Assembly (NCBI GenBank): GCA_028281425.1
Contig: JANQJX010000229.1
Location: forward strand, 1-12,983
DNA length: 12,983 nt
Source of the DNA: Simkania sp.
GTDB lineage: Bacteria; Chlamydiota; Chlamydiia; Chlamydiales; Simkaniaceae
Direction of reading: 5' to 3'
Shown here: one piece after another, positions 7,038 through 12,983 of the stretch
How the letters are laid out: every line of letters begins with the position of its first letter
Numbering within the stretch: the first letter of the stretch is position 1
Made by a program: the position numbers and the translations under genes
The notes under the pieces: model-generated
Databases searched by the model: none
Seen by the model: only the letters and a program-made list of their open reading frames with translations
Told to the model about the DNA's origin: nothing

Positions 7038-8320
7038 TGTTTAAGGAAAAAATTAAATCTTTTCTATCTGAATTTCATAGATATTCTCAAGTTGAAAAAT
7101 GGATTGTTCTTTTTGCAATCATTTGTGGTTTTTGCATTCAGTCAGAATATTCTGTAACCAAGCCTACAAGCAATTCTATTTTTATTGCTCATTATGGAGT
7201 GGCCTTTTTTCCTTATGCTTGGCTTGTAACTGTTCCGATTAACCTTTTAGCAGTCATCTTCTATAACCGGTTTTTATCATTGCTTGGATGTTTTCCCCTT
7301 TTTTTGATCACCCTTTTGATGACAATTTTTGTGAATACGTTCTCTGCAATTTTTGTTGGAGATTTCCCTTCTCTTTCTTTTATTCTCTACATTTGGAAAG
7401 ATATCTATATCCTTTTTATGTTTCAGCATCTTTGGTCTATCATCCATTCAGTCACTCAAATAAACCGAGCAAAATATCTCTACGGAATCCTTTTTGGTTT
7501 TGGAGGGCTTGGCTCTGTTTTTGGAAGTATCATCCCAGGATTTTTTGCAGTAAAAATAGGTTCTGAATTGCTTCTTTTCGCAACGATTCCCATTTACATT
7601 GTTTTTGCTTTTGCCTATTTTTTTCTGCTAAAAAAAAGTGGTTTTTTAAAGAGGCTACCCACTCAGAAAAAGAGTTCTTTAAATCGAGAAAATGCTCTTG
7701 AAGGCTTTAAACTCTTTGGCAAGTCTTCTACCTTAAAATTTATTTTAATTATCGTCATCTTAATGCAGTTTTCGGTAACAGTCATGGATTATGAGTACAA
7801 TACATTTTTAGAGCGTATCTTTCCCAATCAAGACCTTAGAACGCAATTTTCAGGACGCCTTTGGGGGATTGTTAATGGAGTGACTCTTTTTTTTCAATTC
7901 ATTGTCTCTTTTCTTTTCATTCGATTTGTAGGACTGCGTAAAACCCATCTTCTTCTTCCTGGAGTTCTTTTGGTAAATGGAATTAGCTATCTTTTAAGGC
8001 CTACTTTTGGAATGATTGTTTATTCTTTTTCGGTAATTAAAACATTTGACTATTCAATTTTTAATATCATTAAGGAAATGCTTTATATCCCGCTTCAAAA
8101 AAATGAAAAGTTTAAAGCCAAGGCCGTGATTGATATCTTTGCTTATCGGAGTGCAAAAGCTTTTGCCTCTCTTTTAATTCTTTTTTTGCAGTTATTTTTT
8201 TCCTCTTATTTGTCCTATGCTTTTTCTTGGGCTAATATTTTTCTTGCTTCTATATGGATGGCTTCTTTATTTTTCCTTTTTAAAGATAAGAGCTTACAAA
8301 AGAAGACTGAAACGATTTAG
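7037..8320 (+). CDS. NTT/TLC (ATP/ADP translocase)-like membrane transporter, short form
   Basis: This 427-residue, strongly hydrophobic protein has roughly 11-12 membrane segments. The first loop (TKPTSNSIFIAHYG) and the late motif IKEMLYIPL...KAKAVIDIFAYRSAKAFASL (about 345-380) match the pattern of NTT nucleotide transporters, where KEMxYIPLxxxxKxKxKAxIDVxxxRxGKxxxS is conserved. True NTTs of chlamydiae and rickettsiae are about 500 residues; this one is shorter and diverged, so it is better called NTT-like than an ATP/ADP exchanger. It may carry another nucleotide or cofactor, or be an MFS relative. The ATG at 7037 shares a base with the previous stop; a GTG at 7034 could also start it. 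GGAG at 7031-7034 lies very close to the ATG. It closes the five-gene plus-strand block. Confidence 0.7.
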   Translation: MFKEKIKSFLSEFHRYSQVEKWIVLFAIICGFCIQSEYSVTKPTSNSIFIAHYGVAFFPYAWLVTVPINLLAVIFYNRFLSLLGCFPLFLITLLMTIFVNTFSAIFVGDFPSLSFILYIWKDIYILFMFQHLWSIIHSVTQINRAKYLYGILFGFGGLGSVFGSIIPGFFAVKIGSELLLFATIPIYIVFAFAYFFLLKKSGFLKRLPTQKKSSLNRENALEGFKLFGKSSTLKFILIIVILMQFSVTVMDYEYNTFLERIFPNQDLRTQFSGRLWGIVNGVTLFFQFIVSFLFIRFVGLRKTHLLLPGVLLVNGISYLLRPTFGMIVYSFSVIKTFDYSIFNIIKEMLYIPLQKNEKFKAKAVIDIFAYRSAKAFASLLILFLQLFFSSYLSYAFSWANIFLASIWMASLFFLFKDKSLQKKTETI

Positions 8321-8425
8321 CCTACCATGTCAACTTGAGGTAAAGCAAAATTGCGAAGAATTAAAAACTTATTTGAAAAAATCATAGATTTTGAGCCGTT
8401 CCGAAAATGGGAAATTTTAAAAAAT

Positions 8426-8515
8426 TTAACCCTTGGCTTCTATTTCTTGCCACTCACCAACTCCAGAAAAATCCCCATGCTCTGTTCCAGGTACATCCAA
8501 GAAGTTTTTGATGTT
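8426..8515 (-). other. Antisense protein-like stretch, possible decayed gene end
   Basis: In the 8321-8649 spacer, one minus-strand frame reads FLDVPGTEHGDFSGVGEWQE and ends in a TAA at 8428-8426, with a TGA just upstream at 8518-8516. The 29 codons are rich in Gly, Asp and Glu and look like the C-terminus of a soluble protein. The base composition is also richer in G and C than the flanks. There is no start codon, so it is not a gene; it may be a remnant or a dispersed repeat. I do not recognise the parent family. The plus-strand frame here opens with TTG and is less convincing. Confidence 0.25.
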
Positions 8516-8635
8516 TCAAAAAACAATCGTGTGTCTTTTTTCGAAAGGGGTGGTGAGAAATAAAGACTAACCCCTATTTTTATGCGAGCTTGAGCAAAAT
8601 TTGGATGCGTTCTTTTTGAGAAATACTTGATGCAT

Positions 8636-8641
8636 AAGGAG
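8636..8641 (+). promoter_or_regulatory. Strong ribosome binding site of the malic enzyme gene
   Basis: AAGGAG lies 8 bases before the ATG at 8650. It fixes that start and is the clearest Shine-Dalgarno sequence on the plus strand of the window. Confidence 0.8.
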
Positions 8642-8649
8642 TCTAATCA

Positions 8650-10404
8650 ATGGCAAAAATCAATCGCTTGTTTATAGATCATGAAGAAATTTGCGAAGTT
8701 ATAGATATGGATCCCAAGGATATTCTTCGTGATCCCCTTTTAAATAAGGGAACTGCTTTTACAGAAGAAGAAAGAGAGATTCTTGGAATTCATGGGTTTT
8801 TACCTTATCATACTTCCACAATTGAAGAACAAGTTAAAAGACGTTATGAAAATTTTTGTCGCCAAAAAACACCCATTGACAAGTATCTTTTTCTAACTGC
8901 GCTTCAGGACTGTAATGAGACCCTTTTTTATCGGTTTATTTCAGAGCATGTTGAAGAAATGCTGCCTTATATCTATACCCCAACTGTTGGAGATGCTTCA
9001 ACACAATATAGTTCTATTTATCATCAAAATAGGGGGGTTTATTTTTCTTATCCTCATAGAAATCAAATAAAACAGATGGTTGCTAACATTCCAAAAGAGG
9101 ATGTTGAAGTTATTGTTGTTACCGATGGAGGGCGTATTCTTGGATTAGGAGATTTAGGGATAGGGGGAATGGCAATTCCCATTGGTAAATTATCTCTTTA
9201 TACTCTTTTTGGAGGAATCCATCCGGCAAAAACTCTTCCGGTTCTTCTTGATGTTGGAACCGATAATCTTTCTCTCTTAAATGACCCTTTGTATTTGGGA
9301 TGGAAACATGAGCGTATCAAAGGAAAAAAATATCTTGAATTTATCGGGATGTTTATTGAGGCAATTAAAGAACGTTATCCTCATGTTGTTGTTCAATGGG
9401 AAGATTTTTCAAAAGAAAATGCTCAACCTATTCTCGATTGTTTCCGCTCAACGATTTGTTCTTTTAACGATGATATTCAAGGAACAGCAAGTGTTGTAAC
9501 AGGAGCTATTCTTGCAGCCCTTCAAGGAATCGATAGCGATCTCAAAGAGCAAAGAATTGTGATTTTTGGGGCTGGGTCGGCAGGAATTGGGATTGCTCGT
9601 TTAATTACGCTAGCAATGAGTGAAAAGGGGATGAGTTTAGAAGACGCTAAAAAAAGAATTTTTGTCCTAGGGCGAAATGGACTTGCTCATAGCCAATCTG
9701 AAAAACTTGATCATTTAAAAAAGAATTTTGCTCAAAAATATGAAGATATCCAACACTGGGCAGTGGAGAATTTTCAAAATATTACTCTTTTAGAGACGGT
9801 TTCTCATGCAAGACCCACTATTTTAATTGGAACTTCTACAAAGCCGGGATCTTTTTCAAAAGAAATTGTCTATGAAATGAAAAAGCATGTTGCACGCCCT
9901 ATTATCTTCCCTCTTTCTAATCCGACATCAAAATCAGAAGCAATTCCGATGGATATGATGAATTGGACAAAAGGGCAAGCTCTCATTGCGACAGGAAGTC
10001 CTTTTTCACCTATTGAATATGAAGGGAAGCAGTTTATGATTGGGCAGTGTAATAACTTTTTTATTTTTCCTGGGATTGGTATGGGGGCTGTACTTTCTAA
10101 AGCCAAAATGATTACCGATGAGATGTTTTTGATTGCAGCAAAAGTTCTCAGCTCCTTTGCCCCCATTTTGAACCATCCTTTTGCCTCATTGCTTCCTAGT
10201 GTCAAACAAATCAATCCGATTAGCAAAAAAATTGCTATTGCTGTTGCAAAAGAGGCGATAAATCAGGGCATTACTAGGGAAAAGGGAGATTTGAGTGTTG
10301 AAAATAGAGTTAAAAAGTTTTTCTGGACACCCAATTATGCAAAATTTAAAGAAAAACGCGCATTGCTTTTTCATAATCAGGTTCTTGAGACACCTCAAAA
10401 ATAA
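8650..10404 (+). CDS. maeA: NAD-type malic enzyme (malate oxidative decarboxylation to pyruvate)
   Basis: This 584-residue enzyme of the large malic enzyme family converts malate plus NAD(P) to pyruvate, CO2 and NAD(P)H. The N-terminal domain starts with PLLNKGTAF. It contains YTPTVG with the catalytic Tyr 109, IPIGKLSLY with the catalytic Lys 180, and metal ligands in QWEDF (Glu 251, Asp 252) and NDDIQGTA (Asp 274-275). The Rossmann glycine motif is GAGSAGIGIA at 307-316. After the second strand, where E. coli MaeA has an Asp (VDRFGL), this protein has Gly 341 (VLGRNGL), so cofactor preference is unsure. The family ends around FWxPxY; here about 19 further residues follow. These lie exactly in the stretch overlapping tpx on the other strand. 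The gene is preceded by its own spacer and strong ribosome site, so it is probably a separate transcript. Confidence 0.93.
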   Translation: MAKINRLFIDHEEICEVIDMDPKDILRDPLLNKGTAFTEEEREILGIHGFLPYHTSTIEEQVKRRYENFCRQKTPIDKYLFLTALQDCNETLFYRFISEHVEEMLPYIYTPTVGDASTQYSSIYHQNRGVYFSYPHRNQIKQMVANIPKEDVEVIVVTDGGRILGLGDLGIGGMAIPIGKLSLYTLFGGIHPAKTLPVLLDVGTDNLSLLNDPLYLGWKHERIKGKKYLEFIGMFIEAIKERYPHVVVQWEDFSKENAQPILDCFRSTICSFNDDIQGTASVVTGAILAALQGIDSDLKEQRIVIFGAGSAGIGIARLITLAMSEKGMSLEDAKKRIFVLGRNGLAHSQSEKLDHLKKNFAQKYEDIQHWAVENFQNITLLETVSHARPTILIGTSTKPGSFSKEIVYEMKKHVARPIIFPLSNPTSKSEAIPMDMMNWTKGQALIATGSPFSPIEYEGKQFMIGQCNNFFIFPGIGMGAVLSKAKMITDEMFLIAAKVLSSFAPILNHPFASLLPSVKQINPISKKIAIAVAKEAINQGITREKGDLSVENRVKKFFWTPNYAKFKEKRALLFHNQVLETPQK

Positions 10405-10846
10405 GATCTGAATAGATAATTTTTTGTTGCTTATCTATAGCAATTAATGCTCTTGCAGCAAGACCTTGCAAAGGGCCATCGATGATGAGTACTCCATAAT
10501 CTTTTGCAAATTTTCGATCACGCATCATAGAAAGAGGGATGATCTGGTCTAATTTTTCAAGGCCGCAAATCCTTTTTTGGGCAAAAGGGAGATCAGCGGA
10601 AATAAATAAGATCAAGAGATCCTCTTTTCCTTTGAGTAATTGGTTAAAAGTCTTTGCCGATGTTAGGCAGACAGATGTATCGAGACTCGGAACAATTGAA
10701 AGTAAACATCTCTTTTGTACAAAATCGTTTAAAGATCGAGGGTTTAAGTTTTGATCGATAAGCACAAAATCTGGTGCAAGAGAGCCTACTATAGGTAAAG
10801 ATCCATTTGTATGAATAGAGGTTCCTTTCAGGGTAAGTTCTGCCAT
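10346..10846 (-). CDS. tpx: Thiol peroxidase (atypical 2-Cys peroxiredoxin)
   Basis: This 166-residue protein has the family's normal length (E. coli Tpx is 168). The peroxidatic Cys 60 is in PSLDTSVC, and the resolving Cys 94 is in DLPFAQKRIC, the spacing expected for the atypical 2-Cys Tpx. It ends normally in EPDYEKAMRVFL. It reduces hydrogen peroxide and organic peroxides with thioredoxin, probably in the cytoplasm; some Gram-negative members are periplasmic, but no signal peptide is seen. It converges on the malic enzyme gene with a 59-base overlap, so no terminator can sit between them. An extra Cys at 47 is also present. Confidence 0.93.
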   Translation of the reverse strand: MAELTLKGTSIHTNGSLPIVGSLAPDFVLIDQNLNPRSLNDFVQKRCLLSIVPSLDTSVCLTSAKTFNQLLKGKEDLLILFISADLPFAQKRICGLEKLDQIIPLSMMRDRKFAKDYGVLIIDGPLQGLAARALIAIDKQQKIIYSDLIFEVSQEPDYEKAMRVFL

Positions 10847-10851
10847 TTTGA

Positions 10852-10857
10852 TCCTCC
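10852..10857 (-). promoter_or_regulatory. Ribosome binding site of tpx
   Basis: On the minus strand GGAGGA precedes the tpx ATG by 5 bases. It supports the start at 10846. The AT-rich stretch up to about 10920 must hold the tpx promoter, but I cannot name its -10 and -35 elements reliably. Confidence 0.75.
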
Positions 10858-10994
10858 AATATAATAAGTGACATTTTTACCTTACTCTTTTTGAAAATTT
10901 TTGTCTTATGTATTATTTTTTTCTTTCAAAGAATATAAAGATTTTATTAAAATGCCGTAAAAATTCCTTAATTTTGATAAGAGAAGTAGATAAG

Positions 10995-11561
10995 ATGACT
11001 GAATCAAACACACTTGGCCTATCGGCGAATCGTATTAGTTCTTTTTTTACATCTAAAAAAAAGGAGGAAAAAAAGAAGAATTTTGCTTTAAAGAAGCAAA
11101 AATATATGCGGCTTAATTTTCTTTTACTCAATGCATTTTTAGAAAATTCAAAAAAGACCAAATTCACTCGTCCCAAAGGATCGCTTTCATTTTTCCCTCT
11201 TTTTACCAATCGAATTCTTTTTTCGGAAAACCCTCATCTTATTAAAATCGTAAAGCAGGCTTATTGTTGTTGTATCAAGCAAGATTTTTACCTTTTTCCC
11301 TTTAAACAATTTTGTTTGCGTCATGAACTTACTTTTCATAAAGTCATTGAGTGGCGTCTTTCAAGGTATATTAAAAACAAAGAAAAACTCAATTATTTTG
11401 TCAAAATTATGAAAGAAGTCTCTCCTGACCTCTTCCGTTATCATCTTGTGACGCTTTTAGGAAAAGAAGAGAGTCGAGAAGAAGATAAAAAACAAATCAA
11501 CAGATGGGATTTGTGGAAACATCATAACGATGGAAATTCACTTCAAGTTTCAAAAACCTAG
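10995..11561 (+). CDS. Basic hypothetical protein
   Basis: This is a 188-residue protein from the ATG at 10995, which has GAGAAG 8 bases upstream. An in-frame ATG at 10908 would add 29 residues but has no ribosome site and would run into the tpx promoter region. I do not recognise the family. The first 40 residues are very lysine-rich (FFTSKKKEEKKKN), followed by mixed hydrophobic and basic stretches with a YCCC cluster near the middle (about 87-91), then an acidic, lysine-rich segment and WDLWKHHNDG near the end. There is no signal peptide or clear membrane segment. The high positive charge could suit nucleic acid binding or a secreted effector, but nothing in the sequence proves either. It lies between tpx (divergent) and the nucleoside hydrolase (same strand, 91 bases on). 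Confidence 0.6.
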   Translation: MTESNTLGLSANRISSFFTSKKKEEKKKNFALKKQKYMRLNFLLLNAFLENSKKTKFTRPKGSLSFFPLFTNRILFSENPHLIKIVKQAYCCCIKQDFYLFPFKQFCLRHELTFHKVIEWRLSRYIKNKEKLNYFVKIMKEVSPDLFRYHLVTLLGKEESREEDKKQINRWDLWKHHNDGNSLQVSKT

Positions 11562-11585
11562 ATTTTTTATAGCTAATCTCTTAAC

Positions 11586-11611
11586 TTTTTTATTGCAAAA
11601 GCAAAAAAAAT
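11586..11611. other. AT-rich stem-loop between two genes
   Basis: CTTTTTTATTGC, loop AAAA, GCAAAAAAAAT can pair over about nine of eleven bases. It could weakly terminate the upstream gene or affect the downstream message, but it has almost no GC pairs and no clean T tract, so a terminator call would be unsafe. Confidence 0.2.
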
Positions 11612-11652
11612 ATTTTATGAAAGTTAGTTTCTTTGAAAACCTTAAATAGGGG

Positions 11653-12738
11653 GTGTTTATTTTCATTTCAAAAATAGGCTCTTTTTTTTTTACATGGCTG
11701 ATTGCTATTTCTCTCCCTTTAGAGGCCAAATTTCTTTTTAATCAGCATCAGCAAAAAGGTCCGCTTCCTATTATTATAGATACAGATGCTGATTTAGGGG
11801 ATCTTATGGCGATTACCTATTTAGTCAAAAACCCCATGATTGATGTTAGAGCTATTACAACTGTTGGAACTGGGATGACACATTGGGAATATGGGGCTAA
11901 AAACATCTTAAATTTACTCGATCTTTTAGGTCAGTTTTCTTTTCCTGTTGCTTATGGAATGCAAAAATCCTTAAGTCCAGTCACTTCTTATCCAGCAAAT
12001 TGGAGAAGACAAGCAGATCAGGTTTCGGGGATCAAGCTTCCTTTGAGCTTAGCTAAACCTCATCCACTTACAGCTGTTGAGTTGATTGCTGAAATCTGTA
12101 AGAAAAGCCATGAAAAGATGACGTTTGTTTCTTTGGCTCCTATGACAAATCTTGCAACTGCTTTGAAGAAATATCCTAAAATACAACGCAATATTGAAAG
12201 AGTTTATATTATGGGGGGGCTTTTTCAAGGTAAAGGGAATATTGTGGAACGTCCTTTTGGATTTAAAAATCGCTTTGCTGAATACAATTTTTTTTTAGAT
12301 GCTAAAGCAGTTGAAATTGTTTTGAATTCAAATCTTCCCATTACGATTGTTCCTTTTGATATTGCAAAAAGTGTTTTTTCAAAACCTCTTTATGAAAATC
12401 TCAAAGGAAATCGAAAAACAGTTGCTGCTAATTTTGTTTATGAAATCTTAAAGCCGATGGTTAAAAATAAAAAAAGGATTCCTGAACATCTTTGGGCTCC
12501 TGTTGTTTCCGTTTTACTCACAAATGATGAAATTGCAACTTGTACGAAAGCTAAATTGATCATCAATTTAAAAAAAGGACCTGAATATACACGCCTTTTT
12601 ATCACTAAAAGAGGAAGAAATGTTGAAGTGGTGACTAAAATCCAATCAGAGGCTTTTTATTCTTTTTTCATCAAGATTTTAAATCAAGTTTCCCGTTTTC
12701 AGTGGGACATAACTCAAACAACAGACTTAGTCCCTTAA
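11653..12738 (+). CDS. Exported nucleoside hydrolase family protein with an atypical active site
   Basis: This 361-residue protein of the inosine-uridine nucleoside hydrolase fold would split nucleosides into base and ribose. Residues 1-26 (hydrophobic, ending in SLPLEAK) look like a Sec signal peptide, so it probably acts in the periplasm or outside. The fold shows IIIDTDADLGDLMAITYLV at 40-58, VYIMGG and FAEYNFFLDAKAVEIV (the Glu and Asn that contact ribose are kept). Against the DxDPGxDD motif, Asp 43, 45 and 50 are kept but the ribose-binding Asp becomes Gly 49. The late His-Asp pair appears as Trp 281-Ala 282 in HLWAPVV. The listed start is GTG, just after a GGGGG run; an ATT at 11659 is better spaced from it, so the start is uncertain. 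No terminator is seen after the stop. Confidence 0.82.
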   Translation: MFIFISKIGSFFFTWLIAISLPLEAKFLFNQHQQKGPLPIIIDTDADLGDLMAITYLVKNPMIDVRAITTVGTGMTHWEYGAKNILNLLDLLGQFSFPVAYGMQKSLSPVTSYPANWRRQADQVSGIKLPLSLAKPHPLTAVELIAEICKKSHEKMTFVSLAPMTNLATALKKYPKIQRNIERVYIMGGLFQGKGNIVERPFGFKNRFAEYNFFLDAKAVEIVLNSNLPITIVPFDIAKSVFSKPLYENLKGNRKTVAANFVYEILKPMVKNKKRIPEHLWAPVVSVLLTNDEIATCTKAKLIINLKKGPEYTRLFITKRGRNVEVVTKIQSEAFYSFFIKILNQVSRFQWDITQTTDLVP

Positions 12739-12983
12739 ACCTCTGATTGTGACCTTAATCCACAGTCCGATCGGCTCAAATGAGTGATGGGAGCTAGCCC
12801 ATGTGATGTGACTTCCATTAAAAAATTTTAATACGAGCCTTTTGCAAAACCTATGACACTTGGCAGAAAGTAGATTTTATTCTTTAGGTCTCAAAAAATT
12901 TTAATGATACTCGATGAGCAAGTTTTTCTTACTGATAAAACCATAAGTTTATATTCTTTTTATTTTTTTAAATATTTATTGGG
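12739..12983. other. Gene-free tail with short repeats
   Basis: No gene is visible here. It holds a 13-bp direct repeat aaaaaattttaat at 12820-12832 and 12893-12905 (73 bases apart), a ttttgcaaaa palindrome at 12840-12849, an ATGGG/CCCAT hairpin around 12787-12802 and a ccgatcgg palindrome near 12768. The gagccttttgcaaaac block resembles insertion-sequence termini in general style, but I cannot assign it to an element. The last 60 bases are almost pure A/T. Confidence 0.4.

Noticed and set aside
8351..8563. Plus-strand 70-codon frame starting with TTG
   Set aside because: Rare start, no family resemblance, and it overlaps the more protein-like antisense stretch; not supported as a gene.
9870..10226. 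Minus-strand open frame inside malic enzyme
   Set aside because: Antisense shadow of a conserved enzyme; only the tpx frame further on is real.
10644..10874. Second minus-strand frame overlapping tpx
   Set aside because: Out-of-frame shadow; the tpx frame carries the conserved Cys motifs and the ribosome site.
10908..10994. Upstream in-frame ATG for the basic hypothetical protein
   Set aside because: No ribosome site, and it would place coding sequence in the divergent promoter region; the ATG at 10995 has GAGAAG at good spacing.
1..12983. CRISPR array, tRNA or rRNA genes
   Set aside because: No regularly spaced repeats, cloverleaf or rRNA-like conserved blocks were seen on either strand.

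Overview
The window is an AT-rich, gene-dense bacterial segment. Several features suggest an intracellular or host-associated bacterium, most likely an environmental chlamydia (Parachlamydia/Simkania-like). These are a transporter related to the ATP/ADP translocase (NTT/TLC) family, a purine-centred gene set, lipid A/core-type surface glycan genes and short decayed mobile-element remnants. This placement is inference from gene content and composition; no rRNA, tRNA or other taxonomic marker is present.

Layout. (1) Positions 1-88, minus strand: the last codons of a tnpB gene (IS200/IS605 family), cut off from its catalytic core, in a sequence that would also carry the element's guide-RNA (omega RNA) scaffold. 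It is followed by short direct repeats up to about 138. (2) Positions 208-1678, minus strand: two overlapping surface-polysaccharide genes, a NodB-type polysaccharide deacetylase and a WaaE-like family 2 glycosyltransferase. (3) About 1679-2101: a gene-free spacer with an 86-bp palindromic, MITE-like element. (4) Positions 2102-8320, plus strand: a tight five-gene block with gaps of 2 and 6 bases and then two stop/start overlaps. It encodes a CBS-less IMP dehydrogenase/GMP reductase family enzyme, an AdiC-type amino acid antiporter, a dGTPase-like HD phosphohydrolase, a Ste24-type M48 membrane protease and a short NTT-like transporter. (5) Positions 8321-8649: a spacer with a short antisense stretch that looks like a decayed coding fragment. 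(6) Positions 8650-10404, plus strand: a large-form NAD-type malic enzyme. Its C-terminal tail overlaps, tail to tail, the minus-strand thiol peroxidase tpx (10346-10846). (7) Positions 10995-11561: a basic protein of unknown function. (8) Positions 11653-12738: an exported nucleoside hydrolase family protein with altered active-site residues. (9) Positions 12739-12983: a gene-free tail with short AT-rich repeats.

Working together. Several genes touch purines: the GMP reductase/IMPDH homologue, the HD (d)NTP hydrolase-like protein, the NTT-like transporter and the nucleoside hydrolase. A plausible reading is salvage and interconversion of host-derived nucleotides alongside import of amino acids. 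Malic enzyme would supply pyruvate and reducing power, and Tpx would detoxify peroxides. The strongest items for a second look are the tnpB/omega-RNA remnant, the atypical GMPR/IMPDH, the short NTT-like transporter, the nucleoside hydrolase lacking apparent metal and ribose ligands, and the malic enzyme/tpx antisense overlap. I did not find convincing evidence for a wholly new multi-gene system.
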